Source: Breoghania corrubedonensis (GTDB taxonomy: Bacteria > Pseudomonadota > Alphaproteobacteria > Rhizobiales > Stappiaceae). From it: a DNA stretch of 64,000 nucleotides. The stretch lies in NCBI RefSeq assembly GCF_003053845.1, contig NZ_QAYG01000001.1:1-64000 (forward strand), given 5' to 3'. Shown here in pieces: positions 53,561 through 62,614 of the stretch. Position 1 is the stretch's first letter. Every line of letters begins with the position of its first letter. The notes below the pieces were generated by a model. The model was not told the DNA's origin. It was given only the letters and a program-made list of their open reading frames with translations, and did not search any database. Position numbers and translations under genes: made by a program.

Positions 53561-55147
53561 TCAGTTCTCCTTCGCCATATACCGTGTCAGGTGCTTGTTC
53601 TGGACGTTGTCTTCCCAGCCCTTGAGTTTCTGAGAGACCAGGGAATGGGACGAGTAGAACATAAGAGGAATGAAAGGCACGTCGCGCATGAACATGGTTT
53701 CTGCCTCATGCAGGATGCCGGCGCGCTTTTCCAGGTCCTGCTCCACCGCCGCCTTGTTCATCAGCGCGTCGTAGTCGGGATTGGCGTAGTTGGCGTAGTT
53801 GAACCCGGGATTGTCCGAGCGCACCATGAACAGGAAATTCTGCGGGTCCGAATAGTCGGCGATCCAGGCAGCGCGGGCGACGTCGAAATCACCCTTGTCA
53901 CGCAGATAGGCATAGTGCGAGGCACCGTCGCGATTGATGAGCGAAGTCTCCACGCCAATCGCCTTCCACATGTCGGCGATGGCGACCGCGGTGTTCTTGT
54001 GGTTTTCCGACGTGTTGTAGGAGATTTCCACCTTGAGCGGATGGCCGGGGCCGAAGCCGGCCTCCTTGAGAAGCGCCGCCGCCTCATCCTCGCGGTCGAG
54101 CATCGGCTCGTCCTTGAAGGCCGCGTAGGCCGGTTCGCCATAATTCGAAATGCCGGGCGGCACGAAGGAATAGGCCGGCAGCATGGTGTCCGCCCAGATC
54201 TCCTCGGCGAGATAGACACGGTCGATCGACATGGAGAGCGCGCGGCGGACACGCACGTCGGAGAACGGCGCCTTGTCTGTGCGGATGGCGTAATAATAGG
54301 TGCCGAGATAGGGCGGCGTCCTGACCTGATCGCCGAACTTTTCGCGCAGGCTGGCCATCTGGTCGGTCGGAAGGTCCGAACAGCTGTCGATCTCGCCGGC
54401 CTCGAACCGACGCACACAGGCCGAACGGTCCTCCATCGGATAGTAGATCACCCGGTCGATCTTCACGTTCGCCGCATCATGGTAGGTCGGGCTCTTGTCG
54501 AGCACCACCTTGTCGTCGGGCGTGAACTGGGTGAGCGTGTAGGCGCCGTTCGTGACCATGTTTTCCGGCCTGACGAAATCGGAGCCGTATTTTTCCACGC
54601 TTGCGGGATGGACGGGCAGCCCCGTCTGATGGGTCAGAAGTTCCAGGAAATAGGGCGTCGGCCCTTCCAGGGTGATTTCGAGCGTGCTGTCGTCGATCGC
54701 CTTCACGCCCAGATCCGCAGGCCGCGCCTTGCCCTTGTTGACGGCTTCGGCATTCTTGATGGGATAGAGGATGTTGGCATATTTCGCGCCGGTTGCCGGG
54801 TCCATGATGCGGCGAAGCGAGTAGACGAAATCACCGGCCGTCACCGCATCGCCATTCGACCATTTCGCATCACGCAGATGGAAGGTGTAGACGGTGCCGT
54901 CCTTCGATATATCCCAGCTTTGCGCCATGCCGGGGGAGACCCGGGCAGCGGCGTCATAGACAAGCAGCCCCTCGTAGAGATCGGCCAGAATATTGGCTTC
55001 CGAGACGGTGGAGGTCTTGTGCTGATCGAGGGTTTCGGGATTGGAGTCGTTGCCGCGGTGATAGACAACGTCCGCACGGACCATGCCGCCTGCCGAAAAC
55101 AGCAGCAGCGCCGCAAACAGAACGCGCCAGAAACCGGTCTTCATCAT
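53561..55147 (-). CDS. peptide ABC transporter substrate-binding protein (OppA type)
   Basis: A 528-residue SBP_bac_5 periplasmic receptor with a signal peptide (VLFAALLLFSAGGMVRAD). Family regions include NDSNPETLDQHKTSTVSEANILADLYEGLLVYDA, WSNGDAVTAGDFVYSLRRIMDPATGAKY, VRRALSMSIDRVYLAEEIWADTMLPAYSFVPPG and the C-terminal AETMFMRDVPFIPLMFYSSHSLVSQKLKGW. GGAGG lies five bases before the first ATG. It heads the importer operon, whose ligands are probably oligopeptides. Confidence 0.94.
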   Translation of the reverse strand: MMKTGFWRVLFAALLLFSAGGMVRADVVYHRGNDSNPETLDQHKTSTVSEANILADLYEGLLVYDAAARVSPGMAQSWDISKDGTVYTFHLRDAKWSNGDAVTAGDFVYSLRRIMDPATGAKYANILYPIKNAEAVNKGKARPADLGVKAIDDSTLEITLEGPTPYFLELLTHQTGLPVHPASVEKYGSDFVRPENMVTNGAYTLTQFTPDDKVVLDKSPTYHDAANVKIDRVIYYPMEDRSACVRRFEAGEIDSCSDLPTDQMASLREKFGDQVRTPPYLGTYYYAIRTDKAPFSDVRVRRALSMSIDRVYLAEEIWADTMLPAYSFVPPGISNYGEPAYAAFKDEPMLDREDEAAALLKEAGFGPGHPLKVEISYNTSENHKNTAVAIADMWKAIGVETSLINRDGASHYAYLRDKGDFDVARAAWIADYSDPQNFLFMVRSDNPGFNYANYANPDYDALMNKAAVEQDLEKRAGILHEAETMFMRDVPFIPLMFYSSHSLVSQKLKGWEDNVQNKHLTRYMAKEN

Positions 55148-55765
55148 GAAACCTCCCTCTATATCCCAACGCCCAGACACAAAGCCTCTCCCGTTTGGGC
55201 AGCGAGCGCAACCCGGGGCCGGCACAGGTCATGGACCACACTCTCGCGCCGGGATTGCCGCTGCCGCAATACGCACCGATCGTCGCAGGTGCACGTCGTC
55301 CCGGAGCTTCAACGCGAAATCGATCAGGAATGGTTACTTGTCGCCCACGCGCTTCCAACCTAACGGAAAATCCCCTATTCAATTTTGTATTACACGATAT
55401 TTTCCTGATTTGAATTTTCAAGAACATCTTTAAATCAACATGTTGTCGGACATGAGTGCCTGGTTGTTGCAGAGAATGATTTTTCTCCCCGAAACAACTT
55501 CCCGCCCCGCGCATTTATCTGGCATCACGAACCAAAACGAGCGCGATGGCGCGGCGCGACAAGGCCCTCGCGACGCGGAGCTGCTGCGGACATGCGCCAC
55601 CTGGACGCGGCGCTTGCGGGGAGACCATGCCCGGACAACCGGGACGATCGGCGCATCAGATCATGGCGGGCATGCCCGCCATGATCTGATGGCCAAACTG
55701 GCTTCGCTTTCAACGCACGGGATTCCCCGCGAGCGATGCCACCTTGTCCAGCCCGCCGGCGGACA
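55148..55765. promoter_or_regulatory. intergenic region upstream of the peptide importer operon
   Basis: This region of about 620 bases holds no supported gene. The part nearest oppA is GC-rich. A strongly AT-rich segment at about 55370-55445 probably contains the importer promoter. Its notable feature is the perfect palindrome at 55654-55691, listed separately. Confidence 0.45.
55654..55691. repeat. perfect 38-bp palindrome
   Basis: CATCAGATCATGGCGGGCA (55654-55672) is followed immediately by its exact complement through 55691, with no loop and no mismatch; pairing stops abruptly on both sides. It lies about 75 bases past the GntR stop and about 500 bases upstream of the importer start. It is far longer than a usual GntR operator and lacks a T-run. 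Confidence 0.85.
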
Positions 55766-56536
55766 TCACGACAATACCGGGCAACCTTCCGGTTCGTGCC
55801 GCGACGTCTCCGCCGCCGGTACATTCAAACGTCTGCGCAGGTTCTGAGGCTCCGCGTGCGCGACATAGAGCCGGCCAATGGCCTGGGGAATGATGTCGTC
55901 GAGCATCTGCACCTGTCTCTGGATGTTGCGGTAGATGACATCCAGCGAACCGGGCAGATCGCGAGCCCGCAAGTGCCGTTCGAGCTCGCTCGTGTATTCC
56001 CGGATGCGTTTGGCACCCTCCTCGGAAGCGGCATAGATCGACCAGATATAGTGCAGTTTGTCGTTCACGTTTTCATAGATGCGCAGGATTTCCCGGTTCC
56101 CGACCGCCCGCAGAACCGTGCGGCAGACGGGCAGGTTGTCTGCGGAAGCCGCCTCGCTCTGGCCAGCGGCAAGAATATCCTCGATCTGGTGACGAAGGTC
56201 CGAGCTCAGCAGGAAATGCAGGGAACTGACAGCCAGAGAGCCGCGCAGGACCAGCAAATCGGTCAATTCCTCATGGTCGATGGCCCGGTTTTGAAATCCG
56301 CGTCCGTTGAGCTGGATGATCAAGCCTTCGTAGAGCAACCGGTTCAAGGCCTCACGCACGGGCGTGACGGAGACGTTCAGGCGATGGGATACGGCCTCTA
56401 TGAGGATCGGCTGCCCGGGCAGGATCTCATAGTTGATCACCATCTCCTTTAATCGCAAATAGGTCCGGTCGACTGCTTTCAAGGACCGCTTGTCGGGATC
56501 AGATTCAAGAATATATTTCATGTACTTATCCACCAA
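55766..56536 (-). CDS. GntR family transcriptional regulator (FadR/FCD subfamily)
   Basis: A 256-residue regulator. The winged helix-turn-helix (YLRLKEMVINYEILPGQPILIEAVSHRLNVSVTPVREALNRLLYEGLI) is followed by a helical FCD ligand-binding domain. The opening of that domain (LTDLLVLRGSLAVSSLHFLLSSDL) fits, and helices include REILRIYENVNDKLHYIWSIYAASEEG and RDLPGSLDVIYRNIQRQVQML. The start is uncertain: TTG 56536 has GGAG nine bases upstream; GTG 56533 and ATG 56521 are alternatives. It may regulate the peptide importer downstream or the operon upstream, both on the same strand. Confidence 0.9.
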   Translation of the reverse strand: MVDKYMKYILESDPDKRSLKAVDRTYLRLKEMVINYEILPGQPILIEAVSHRLNVSVTPVREALNRLLYEGLIIQLNGRGFQNRAIDHEELTDLLVLRGSLAVSSLHFLLSSDLRHQIEDILAAGQSEAASADNLPVCRTVLRAVGNREILRIYENVNDKLHYIWSIYAASEEGAKRIREYTSELERHLRARDLPGSLDVIYRNIQRQVQMLDDIIPQAIGRLYVAHAEPQNLRRRLNVPAAETSRHEPEGCPVLS

Positions 56537-57151
56537 AAATAGCAGCTCCCCCGATTGACTGCGCCAATCGACATCGCCCGCGATCCGAGTTGCAGAGACC
56601 AGATCAAATTGATCGTCGCGTGCTCAATTGCACGACCTGACACACTCGGTCTTGAGACGATCTAATAAACATATACCAAGCTGCTGCACTGCAACAAGAT
56701 GCATAAAGGCCGAGCCGGCCGCATGACGACAGCCGTTGGCATCGCCCGTTCTACCGCGTGCCGCCGCACGGGCGTGTAGAGGAGACGTCGGCTTCGGGTT
56801 AAGCGCTGAGGGCACTCGTGCCCCTCCCCCTACGGCGGATGTCCGCATGTCGCCGACCTGCCGGCAGGTTCAGATCCGCGCGACGTCGGGAACAGGATGG
56901 GGGCGCCGCTGCAACCGTGTCGATTGCGACAAGGCCGGCCCCGACATTATCGAGGGGAGCACGCCAAGAGGCGGCACGGCCGGCTTGCACGAGCGCGCAA
57001 GTTGGCCCGGCGCCTTGAATGCGTGCGTATTCTCGGCAGTCAACCGTCATCACCGGAGCCCGGACCGCGACGGCTCCCTCGCCCCGAGACTTTTCCCGGA
57101 AGCCCCCGCGCTCTCTCGCGGAGCGCGGAGCGTTTGCGGGCCGTAAGGCGC
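56537..57151. other. 615-base gap without a supported gene
   Basis: The GntR-proximal 170 bases are AT-rich and likely contain that gene's promoter. The remainder is GC-rich. Open frames on both strands lack ribosome-binding sites and recognisable protein features. It separates the end of the large AfsA operon from the GntR gene; I see no clear terminator hairpin. Confidence 0.45.
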
Positions 57152-57883
57152 CTATTGCAGGCGCCAGGCTTCGAGCGTCAGGCTGGAAACCAGCGCATTC
57201 GGCGAGGTCGACAGCATGTAGCGCAGCGCCGCAACCACGTCGACGGGTTGCAGCATGATCGCGCACTGCTCGTCGGTGAAGGTCACATGGTCCTTCATCG
57301 CCTCGCGGAACGGCGTATCCACGATGCCGACGATCAGGCTGGAGACCTTGATGCCGCTCGATGCGACATCGGCCCTCAGTGAGGCGGTGAAGCCCTCGAC
57401 CGCATGCTTCGACGTGGAATAGGCCATCATCTTGGCGTTGCCGCGCACGCCCCAGATCGAAGACACGTTGACGATGCAGCCGGCCCCCGCCTCCTTCATC
57501 GCGGGCACGACGGCACGCGCGGCGAGGAAGTAACCCTTCACGTTGGTCGACATGACGCGGTCCCACTCCTCTTCCGGGCAGGTCAGAACGCCGCCGAAGC
57601 GGTTGATGCCCGCCAGGTTGACCAGCATGTCGATCCGTCCGAACCGCGCCAGCGCCTCGGACGCGGCGGCTTCCACCGCCTTGCCATCCGTCACGTCATG
57701 GGCCTGCAACAGAATGCGCGCGTCATCCCAGCCGCCTTTCGCGGCCTTGGCCCGCAGCCCCTCCAGGTCGGCGCTCTGCAGCACCAGACTGGCCCCCTCG
57801 TCGTAGAGACATTGGCTCAAAGCGGCGCCGATACCACCGCCCGCGCCCGTGATCAGGACGATCTTTCCGCTCAGTTCGCTCAT
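57152..57883 (-). CDS. short-chain dehydrogenase/reductase
   Basis: A 243-residue classical SDR. It has the cofactor motif TGAGGGIGAAL, the LVNLAGINRFGG strand (NAG-type), catalytic Ser in VNVSSIWGVRG, and the YSTSK active site. Acidic residues after the second strand fit NAD preference. GAGGAA precedes the chosen ATG. It is the last gene of the ten-gene operon, 20 bases after the alpha/beta hydrolase stop. In an AfsA-type pathway an SDR would reduce a keto group; that role is inferred. Confidence 0.92.
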   Translation of the reverse strand: MSELSGKIVLITGAGGGIGAALSQCLYDEGASLVLQSADLEGLRAKAAKGGWDDARILLQAHDVTDGKAVEAAASEALARFGRIDMLVNLAGINRFGGVLTCPEEEWDRVMSTNVKGYFLAARAVVPAMKEAGAGCIVNVSSIWGVRGNAKMMAYSTSKHAVEGFTASLRADVASSGIKVSSLIVGIVDTPFREAMKDHVTFTDEQCAIMLQPVDVVAALRYMLSTSPNALVSSLTLEAWRLQ

Positions 57884-57903
57884 GGTTTCCTCGCCTTGTC
57901 GCT

Positions 57904-58698
57904 TCACGCCGCAACCTGGGGAGCGGGCATGTATTCGACGAGAAAATCCTCCATCGCCGCCGCCAGCACCCTGGGCTGCTCGAAATTGGGGATATGCGCG
58001 GCTGAGGACAGCTGGATCAATCGGCCGCGCCGGGCCTCAGCCAGCTCCCGGCAAGCCGCAAGCGGCGTCGAGACGTCCGTGTCGCCGACAAGGACGAGCG
58101 TTGGCACGCGGGTGTTTTCGGGCTGTCGAAGGTCGGCCCCGGCCAGAGCCTCGGCACAGCCGGCAAAGCCCTCGATGGACGTGCGGCGCAGCATCTGACG
58201 CAACCCGTCCGCCTCCACCGTGTCCAGAAAGGCCGGGGTGACCCATCGTGACACGATGCCCTCGACCATGTGGTCGAGACCGCGCTCGCGCACCTCCCTC
58301 GCCCGTTCGATCCAGGCTTGCGGCGAGGCGGTGATCAGCGAGGTATCGACAAGGATCATGGACAGGAGCCGGTCCGGCGCCAGGTCGGCGAGCCTCTGGG
58401 CGATCATGCCGCCGATCGATACGCCCGCCACAGAGAAGTCGCCGATACCCAGTTTGCCGGTGATCTTCAGGACATCGTGGGCCAGATCGTCCAGAGAAAA
58501 GGGAGACGATCCCGCTTCGCTCAGCCCATGGCCGCGCATGTCGAGGCGCAGCAACCGGTAGCGGCGCTTAAGCGCGGCGAGCTGCGGATCCCAAAGATGC
58601 AGGCTGGTTCCAAGCGAATGCAGCAGGACCAGTGTCGGCGCGCCGTCGGGCCCCTGGAGATCGACATGAAACGTCAGGTCATCGGTTTTCACGAACAT
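57904..58698 (-). CDS. alpha/beta hydrolase, 3-oxoadipate enol-lactonase-like
   Basis: A 264-residue alpha/beta hydrolase resembling PcaD. HSLGTSLHLWDPQ is the oxyanion region, SVAGVSIGGMIAQRLA the nucleophile elbow, VGDTDVSTPL carries the acid, and SSAAHIPNFEQP the catalytic histidine. GAGGTGAT lies nine bases before the ATG. It resembles lactonases that open enol-lactones. In this operon it sits with a carboxymuconolactone-decarboxylase-family gene and an AfsA-like gene, so its substrate may be a butenolide or other lactone rather than the beta-ketoadipate intermediate. Confidence 0.88.
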   Translation of the reverse strand: MFVKTDDLTFHVDLQGPDGAPTLVLLHSLGTSLHLWDPQLAALKRRYRLLRLDMRGHGLSEAGSSPFSLDDLAHDVLKITGKLGIGDFSVAGVSIGGMIAQRLADLAPDRLLSMILVDTSLITASPQAWIERAREVRERGLDHMVEGIVSRWVTPAFLDTVEADGLRQMLRRTSIEGFAGCAEALAGADLRQPENTRVPTLVLVGDTDVSTPLAACRELAEARRGRLIQLSSAAHIPNFEQPRVLAAAMEDFLVEYMPAPQVAA

Positions 58699-58705
58699 CG
58701 CGGTA

Positions 58706-59641
58706 TCACCTCTGGTTGGGGGTAGCGGAGGAGCGCGCCAGCCAGTCGCGGGCGAGCTGATGGGCAAGCGAAATCGCGCCCGGCATCCGCAGCTGTCCGT
58801 TTTGCTCCGCACGGTCCAGCATCTCGCCGATCTCTGCGCGCCGGAACCAGCGCACCTCGGCGATCTCGGCGTCGTCGGCGCGTGCGGCCTCCCGGTCGGC
58901 GACGTGGCCGATGAACCCGACGGTGACAGCGTGGGGAAACGGCCAGGGCTGCGAGAAGCGGTAATCAAGTGCCGTCAAGGAGACATTGGCTTCCTCAAGG
59001 GTTTCGCGCCGCGCCGCCTGTTCCAGCGTCTCCCCCGGCTCGGCGAAGCCGGCAAAGCCGCTGTAGAACCCTTCGGGAAAGCGCGGCTGACGGCCGAGCA
59101 GACACCAGTCACCATCGACCGGCAGCGTCATCACCACCAGATCGAGCCGGGGAAAGTGCTCCTGGCCGCACCCCTCGGCCACGCAACGCCGGGCAACGCC
59201 GTTTTCGCCGAGAACCGTCGGTGCGCCGCAGATCGGGCAATGCCGGGCCCGGCGATGCCAGTTCAACAGAGCCGCCGCGCGTGCGGCCAACGCCGCCTCG
59301 TGAGGAGGAAGCTGGGGGCCGAGCTGGTGCAGACCGACCGCCATGATCCCCTCGACCTCTCCGCCATCGGGTTGCAAGCCGGTACCGAGCAGATGGGCCT
59401 GCACACTGGCCTCCTGCGCACGGCTGACAGTGACGGAAATTTCAGGCGGCGGGGCTGGCATCGCAAGCTCCGGCTCCGTCACGAGCCGGGGACCGGATGG
59501 CGTGCGCCGCACGAGTGGCGCAATACCTCCGCCCTGGGGGACGAAATAGAGCGATGCGACCACCTCCCGGCCGGCATCCGCGGTCTCTTTGCCGGCGCCA
59601 CCGCCGGCAAAGATTATGTCGAGAAGAGCAGCGGCCATCAT
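58706..59641 (-). CDS. nudC: NADH pyrophosphatase (NudC-like Nudix hydrolase)
   Basis: A 311-residue Nudix enzyme hydrolysing NAD(H) or NAD-capped RNA. It has the N-terminal variable domain, the four-cysteine zinc ribbon (CPICG and CVAEGCG), the Nudix box GFAEPGETLEQAARRETLEEA and the NudC-specific SQPWPFPHAVTVGF. It is encoded between the YciI and hydrolase genes with 1- and 7-base gaps, so it is firmly in the operon. Whether it serves the pathway or is a passenger is unknown. Confidence 0.94.
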   Translation of the reverse strand: MMAAALLDIIFAGGGAGKETADAGREVVASLYFVPQGGGIAPLVRRTPSGPRLVTEPELAMPAPPPEISVTVSRAQEASVQAHLLGTGLQPDGGEVEGIMAVGLHQLGPQLPPHEAALAARAAALLNWHRRARHCPICGAPTVLGENGVARRCVAEGCGQEHFPRLDLVVMTLPVDGDWCLLGRQPRFPEGFYSGFAGFAEPGETLEQAARRETLEEANVSLTALDYRFSQPWPFPHAVTVGFIGHVADREAARADDAEIAEVRWFRRAEIGEMLDRAEQNGQLRMPGAISLAHQLARDWLARSSATPNQR

Positions 59642-59642
59642 G

Positions 59643-59948
59643 TCAGCCGACCTCGGCCGCCGTCGAGATCGTCTCGCGCGACATCTTGAAGGCCGAGATC
59701 TTGACCTTGGTCCACACACCCGATGTCACGAACGGATCGGATTGCATCTGCTTTTCGACCTGCTCGCGCGTGTCGGCTTCGAAAACCAGCAGACTGCCGG
59801 TGCTCTTCTGCCCGTCGTCCGAGATCAGCGGTCCAGCCATGACCATCCGGATCGGCGTGGCATTGAGGTGCTGCGAATGCGCCGAGGAATTCTGGCTTCG
59901 CTGTTCGGCGACATCGTCGCCATCTTCACACCAAACGGCCCAATACAT
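59643..59948 (-). CDS. YciI-like family protein
   Basis: A 101-residue ferredoxin-like dimeric YciI domain protein (MYWAVWCEDGDDVAEQR, HLNATPIRMVMAGPLISDDGQ, GSLLVFEADTREQVEKQMQSDPFVTSGVWTKVKISAF). The conserved His and Asp of the putative active site are present (AHSQHL; SDPF). It ends one base before nudC. The family's reactions are poorly known; some members act on chlorinated or aromatic lactone-pathway compounds, which is worth noting beside the two lactone-type enzymes. Confidence 0.9.
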   Translation of the reverse strand: MYWAVWCEDGDDVAEQRSQNSSAHSQHLNATPIRMVMAGPLISDDGQKSTGSLLVFEADTREQVEKQMQSDPFVTSGVWTKVKISAFKMSRETISTAAEVG

Positions 59949-59985
59949 GAACTTACTCCCTTTCGTTCGCTGGGGGGCTCCGGGA

Positions 59986-60945
59986 TTATTCCGTAGCACG
60001 GGATACTTCGGCTTCCGTGGCAGCCGGCACTTCAACCGAGGGCCCGCTCAGCACCGACCAGAACTTCTTCAAGGCGCCGGAGGATATCATCACACCGGTG
60101 ATGACGACGACGCCGGCAATGATCTGTTCGACCGTCACCTCCTGGCCGAAAGCGAAGGAGCCTAACACCGCGAAGACCGGCACCAGATGGAAAAACAGGG
60201 CCGTGTCGGCGACGCCGATGGCATGGAAGCCGCGGTTCCAGAAAATGTAAGCCAGCACGGAGCCGCAGGCGCCCATGAAGATCAGCGCGGCCCAGATTTC
60301 CCAGGAAAGCTGAAGCGTCATCGCGCCCGGCTCGCGCCAGACGGCCAGCACCAGCAGGATCAATCCGCCCATGATGGTGGTGATGCCGGTTGTCGTCAGC
60401 GGGGTGCTCTGCTTGACCCAGCGCTTGTTGATGATGCCATAGAGCGCCATGCTGACATTGCCGCCGATGATGAGCAGGTCGCCGACATTGGCTTCGGTCA
60501 TTCCGCCCCTGGAGCCGAACATGATCAACGCGGCCACGCCTATGAAGCTGATCGTGGTACCGACCTTGTGGTTGCGGCTGATCGGTTCGCCCAGAAAGAT
60601 GCGCGCGATCAGCGCGGTGACCAGCGGATTGGTCGCCATGATCAGGGCGCCATTGGTGGGTGAGGTGAACTGCATTCCAAAGAAGAAGAAGGCATTGAAG
60701 CCGACCACGCCGGCGATCGCCATGCCGAGGAAGGCCCAGAAGTTGCGCGCAAGCGTCGCCGTCCATCCCTTCTGCATGAACAGCAGCAACACGGCCATCA
60801 GCACCGCGGCGATACCGAAGCGCATGGCCGCGGTCGTCAGCGGCGGCAGCGAACTGACCGTCAGATGAGCGGCGTTGAAGGTAAGCCCCCAGAACAGGGC
60901 GGAGCAGACGAGTTCGAAATAAATCAGCAAATGTCGCATGGTCAC
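59986..60945 (-). CDS. EamA/DMT family transporter
   Basis: A 319-residue membrane protein with ten hydrophobic segments in two EamA repeats (LICSALFWGLTFNAAHL-like start; ALIMATNPLVTALIARIFLGEPI; ALFFHLVPVFAVLGSFAFGQEVTVEQIIAGVVVITGVMISS). Translation likely begins at GTG 60945, overlapping the HAD gene stop as GTGA. DMT transporters commonly export amino acids or small metabolites, so it is a candidate exporter for this operon's product. The C-terminal 30 residues are hydrophilic. Confidence 0.92.
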   Translation of the reverse strand: MTMRHLLIYFELVCSALFWGLTFNAAHLTVSSLPPLTTAAMRFGIAAVLMAVLLLFMQKGWTATLARNFWAFLGMAIAGVVGFNAFFFFGMQFTSPTNGALIMATNPLVTALIARIFLGEPISRNHKVGTTISFIGVAALIMFGSRGGMTEANVGDLLIIGGNVSMALYGIINKRWVKQSTPLTTTGITTIMGGLILLVLAVWREPGAMTLQLSWEIWAALIFMGACGSVLAYIFWNRGFHAIGVADTALFFHLVPVFAVLGSFAFGQEVTVEQIIAGVVVITGVMISSGALKKFWSVLSGPSVEVPAATEAEVSRATE

Positions 60946-61697
60946 AATCCTGAATGATGGTCAAATGGGTCGATATCCGGCTCGATGAAGCCCCAGCCGC
61001 GTTCTTCGGCCATTTCCTTCATCAAGGGGTCGCTGGAGACGATATGCGGATGCCCGACTTCCTCGAGCAGCGGCAGATCCGATACGTGATCGCCATAGGC
61101 CCAGCACGCCGACGCGTCGGCGCGACGTTCGGCCAGCAGGGCGCGGGCCGCGAACGCCTTGCCGGCTCCGATCATTTGCGGCGGCAGGATCTTGCCGGTG
61201 TATTGACCGCCGACGATCTCAAGGCGGGTGGCGAGGATGTGATCCACCGCAAGCTCCTCCGCGATCGGAGCCAGAAGCTCGATGAAGGAGCCGGACACCA
61301 GAACAATCGCGGTGCCCTGGCGTTGATGTTCGCGAAGGATTTCGAGCGTGGCCGGAATGTAGATGCCTCCGGGCATCGCCTTCATCTGCTCGAACCAGCG
61401 CGCGACGAGCGAGCGGGTCTGTTCCTCGCTCCGGCCGGCGAAACGGCTGTAGTAAAGGGCATTGATGAATTCGCGCGAACGGCCATGTTCGACATAGCGC
61501 GTCATCCGGCTCATGAAGCGGCGGTGACGAAGTCCGCCGATCAGGCTTGCGAGAGGTCCCGCATTCCAGCTCCAGAACGCGTCGAACGAGAACATCGACT
61601 TGAATTTCACAAGCGTTTCATCGACGTCGAAAAATGCGAACCGCTCACCGATGGCGGTCGCCGTCTCAAGCGACGGAGGGGTGGTCGGGCAGTCCAT
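60942..61697 (-). CDS. HAD superfamily phosphatase (subfamily IB)
   Basis: A 251-residue HAD-IB hydrolase. Motif I is FFDVDETLV, motif II IVLVSGSF, the motif III lysine lies in the GAGKAFAARALLAE region, and motif IV is WAYGDHVSDLPLLEEVG. It is similar to phosphoserine phosphatase-like and CicA-like enzymes. GGAGG precedes the ATG. It lies directly downstream of the unknown 303-residue protein gene and the AfsA-like gene. In A-factor biosynthesis a phosphatase removes phosphate from the butenolide intermediate, and this enzyme could fill that role; inference only. Confidence 0.9.
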   Translation of the reverse strand: MDCPTTPPSLETATAIGERFAFFDVDETLVKFKSMFSFDAFWSWNAGPLASLIGGLRHRRFMSRMTRYVEHGRSREFINALYYSRFAGRSEEQTRSLVARWFEQMKAMPGGIYIPATLEILREHQRQGTAIVLVSGSFIELLAPIAEELAVDHILATRLEIVGGQYTGKILPPQMIGAGKAFAARALLAERRADASACWAYGDHVSDLPLLEEVGHPHIVSSDPLMKEMAEERGWGFIEPDIDPFDHHSGL

Positions 61698-61702
61698 CGG
61701 GC

Positions 61703-62614
61703 TCAACTCCTCCCCGCGCGGGTGACGAACTCGCCGAAGCCGGGGACCGGCAGCTTCAGCTGGGCATGGACGTCGCCGCCGAGCCCGAACAGGCCGATCG
61801 CCCCGCCGTGGCTCATCTGGTAGCTCATCCACAGCAGAATGACGTTGATGACCCGGTTGCGCTTCGTGCCGTCGGGCGCATCCGTTTCGGGAAAGGGATC
61901 GGGCAGACGCGCCTGAAAGGAACCGTTGCCGTCACGGTCGGTGATCATGACATTGGGTATGCCGAGCGGGCCCGGACGGGTGGGCGCCTGAGGGTCGAAA
62001 TCGCGCTCGCGCAGGCTCATGATCGTGTAGAGCGAATTCGGGATCAGCCCCGTGCAGTCCATCTCGAACAGGGCCGAACTGCCGTCGCCATCCACCGTGA
62101 CCTGCAGGTTGCCTCTGGCCGCGATCCATTCGCCGAGCGTGATCGGGGTCTGCCGCTGCAATCCGTCCTCAGGCCGCAGGTCCGGTATCGGAACGGCGTG
62201 CAGCGGATAGCTCGGCCGTGCGCGCATGGCATGCGCGCTCGCCTGATCGGGTGCGAAACGGATCGTGTAGTTGTTTGTCGGAAGCGGGATCGGCAAGGTG
62301 CAGAGCGCCATCGCCGCGTCCTCGCGCGTAAGGTTGTCAAGATCAAGCTCGCGGCGGATCCGATAGGGCGCATTGTCCCCGAAGGGCGGCACCGGGCTGT
62401 CGGCGGCGACGATCGCCGCCCCCCATTCCGCCGCCGTACCGTGCGCGTGGTGAATTTCGATGTCCACCGGGCCCTCGCCCTTATCGGCCGCCCGCCCCCG
62501 GTTGATCCGGCCGATCACGACGAAGTCGCCGTCCTCGTTCATCAGTTCGCTCGGCGGATAGGTCGGCCCCTGGGTCGTGAGGGCGAGTTCGTAACTGCGC
62601 AACGTCGCCATCAT
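61703..62614 (-). CDS. unrecognised protein encoded next to the AfsA-like gene
   Basis: A 303-residue protein without signal or membrane segments that I cannot assign. The N-terminal half contains DFVVIGRINRGRAADKGEGPVDIEIHHAHG and YRIRRELDLDNLTREDAAMALCTLPIPLPTNNYTIRF. The C-terminal half, from GNLQVTVDGDGSSALFEMDCTGLIPNSLYTIMSLRE onward, has the GLxPNxLYT pattern of beta-sandwich proteins, then NVMITDRDGNGSFQARLPDPFP. Start and stop are both tightly coupled: four-base overlap with the AfsA-like gene and five bases to the HAD gene. Coupling suggests a physical or pathway partnership with AfsA. Confidence 0.82.
   Translation of the reverse strand: MMATLRSYELALTTQGPTYPPSELMNEDGDFVVIGRINRGRAADKGEGPVDIEIHHAHGTAAEWGAAIVAADSPVPPFGDNAPYRIRRELDLDNLTREDAAMALCTLPIPLPTNNYTIRFAPDQASAHAMRARPSYPLHAVPIPDLRPEDGLQRQTPITLGEWIAARGNLQVTVDGDGSSALFEMDCTGLIPNSLYTIMSLRERDFDPQAPTRPGPLGIPNVMITDRDGNGSFQARLPDPFPETDAPDGTKRNRVINVILLWMSYQMSHGGAIGLFGLGGDVHAQLKLPVPGFGEFVTRAGRS

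Noticed and set aside
53471-55363. 630-codon open frame antisense to the peptide-binding protein gene
   Set aside because: Shadow of a clear SBP_bac_5 gene; repetitive His/Arg/Gly composition and no start signal.
56736-57146. 136-codon plus-strand frame in the gap before the SDR gene
   Set aside because: No start signal, no conserved-looking segment, and composition typical of non-coding GC-rich DNA.
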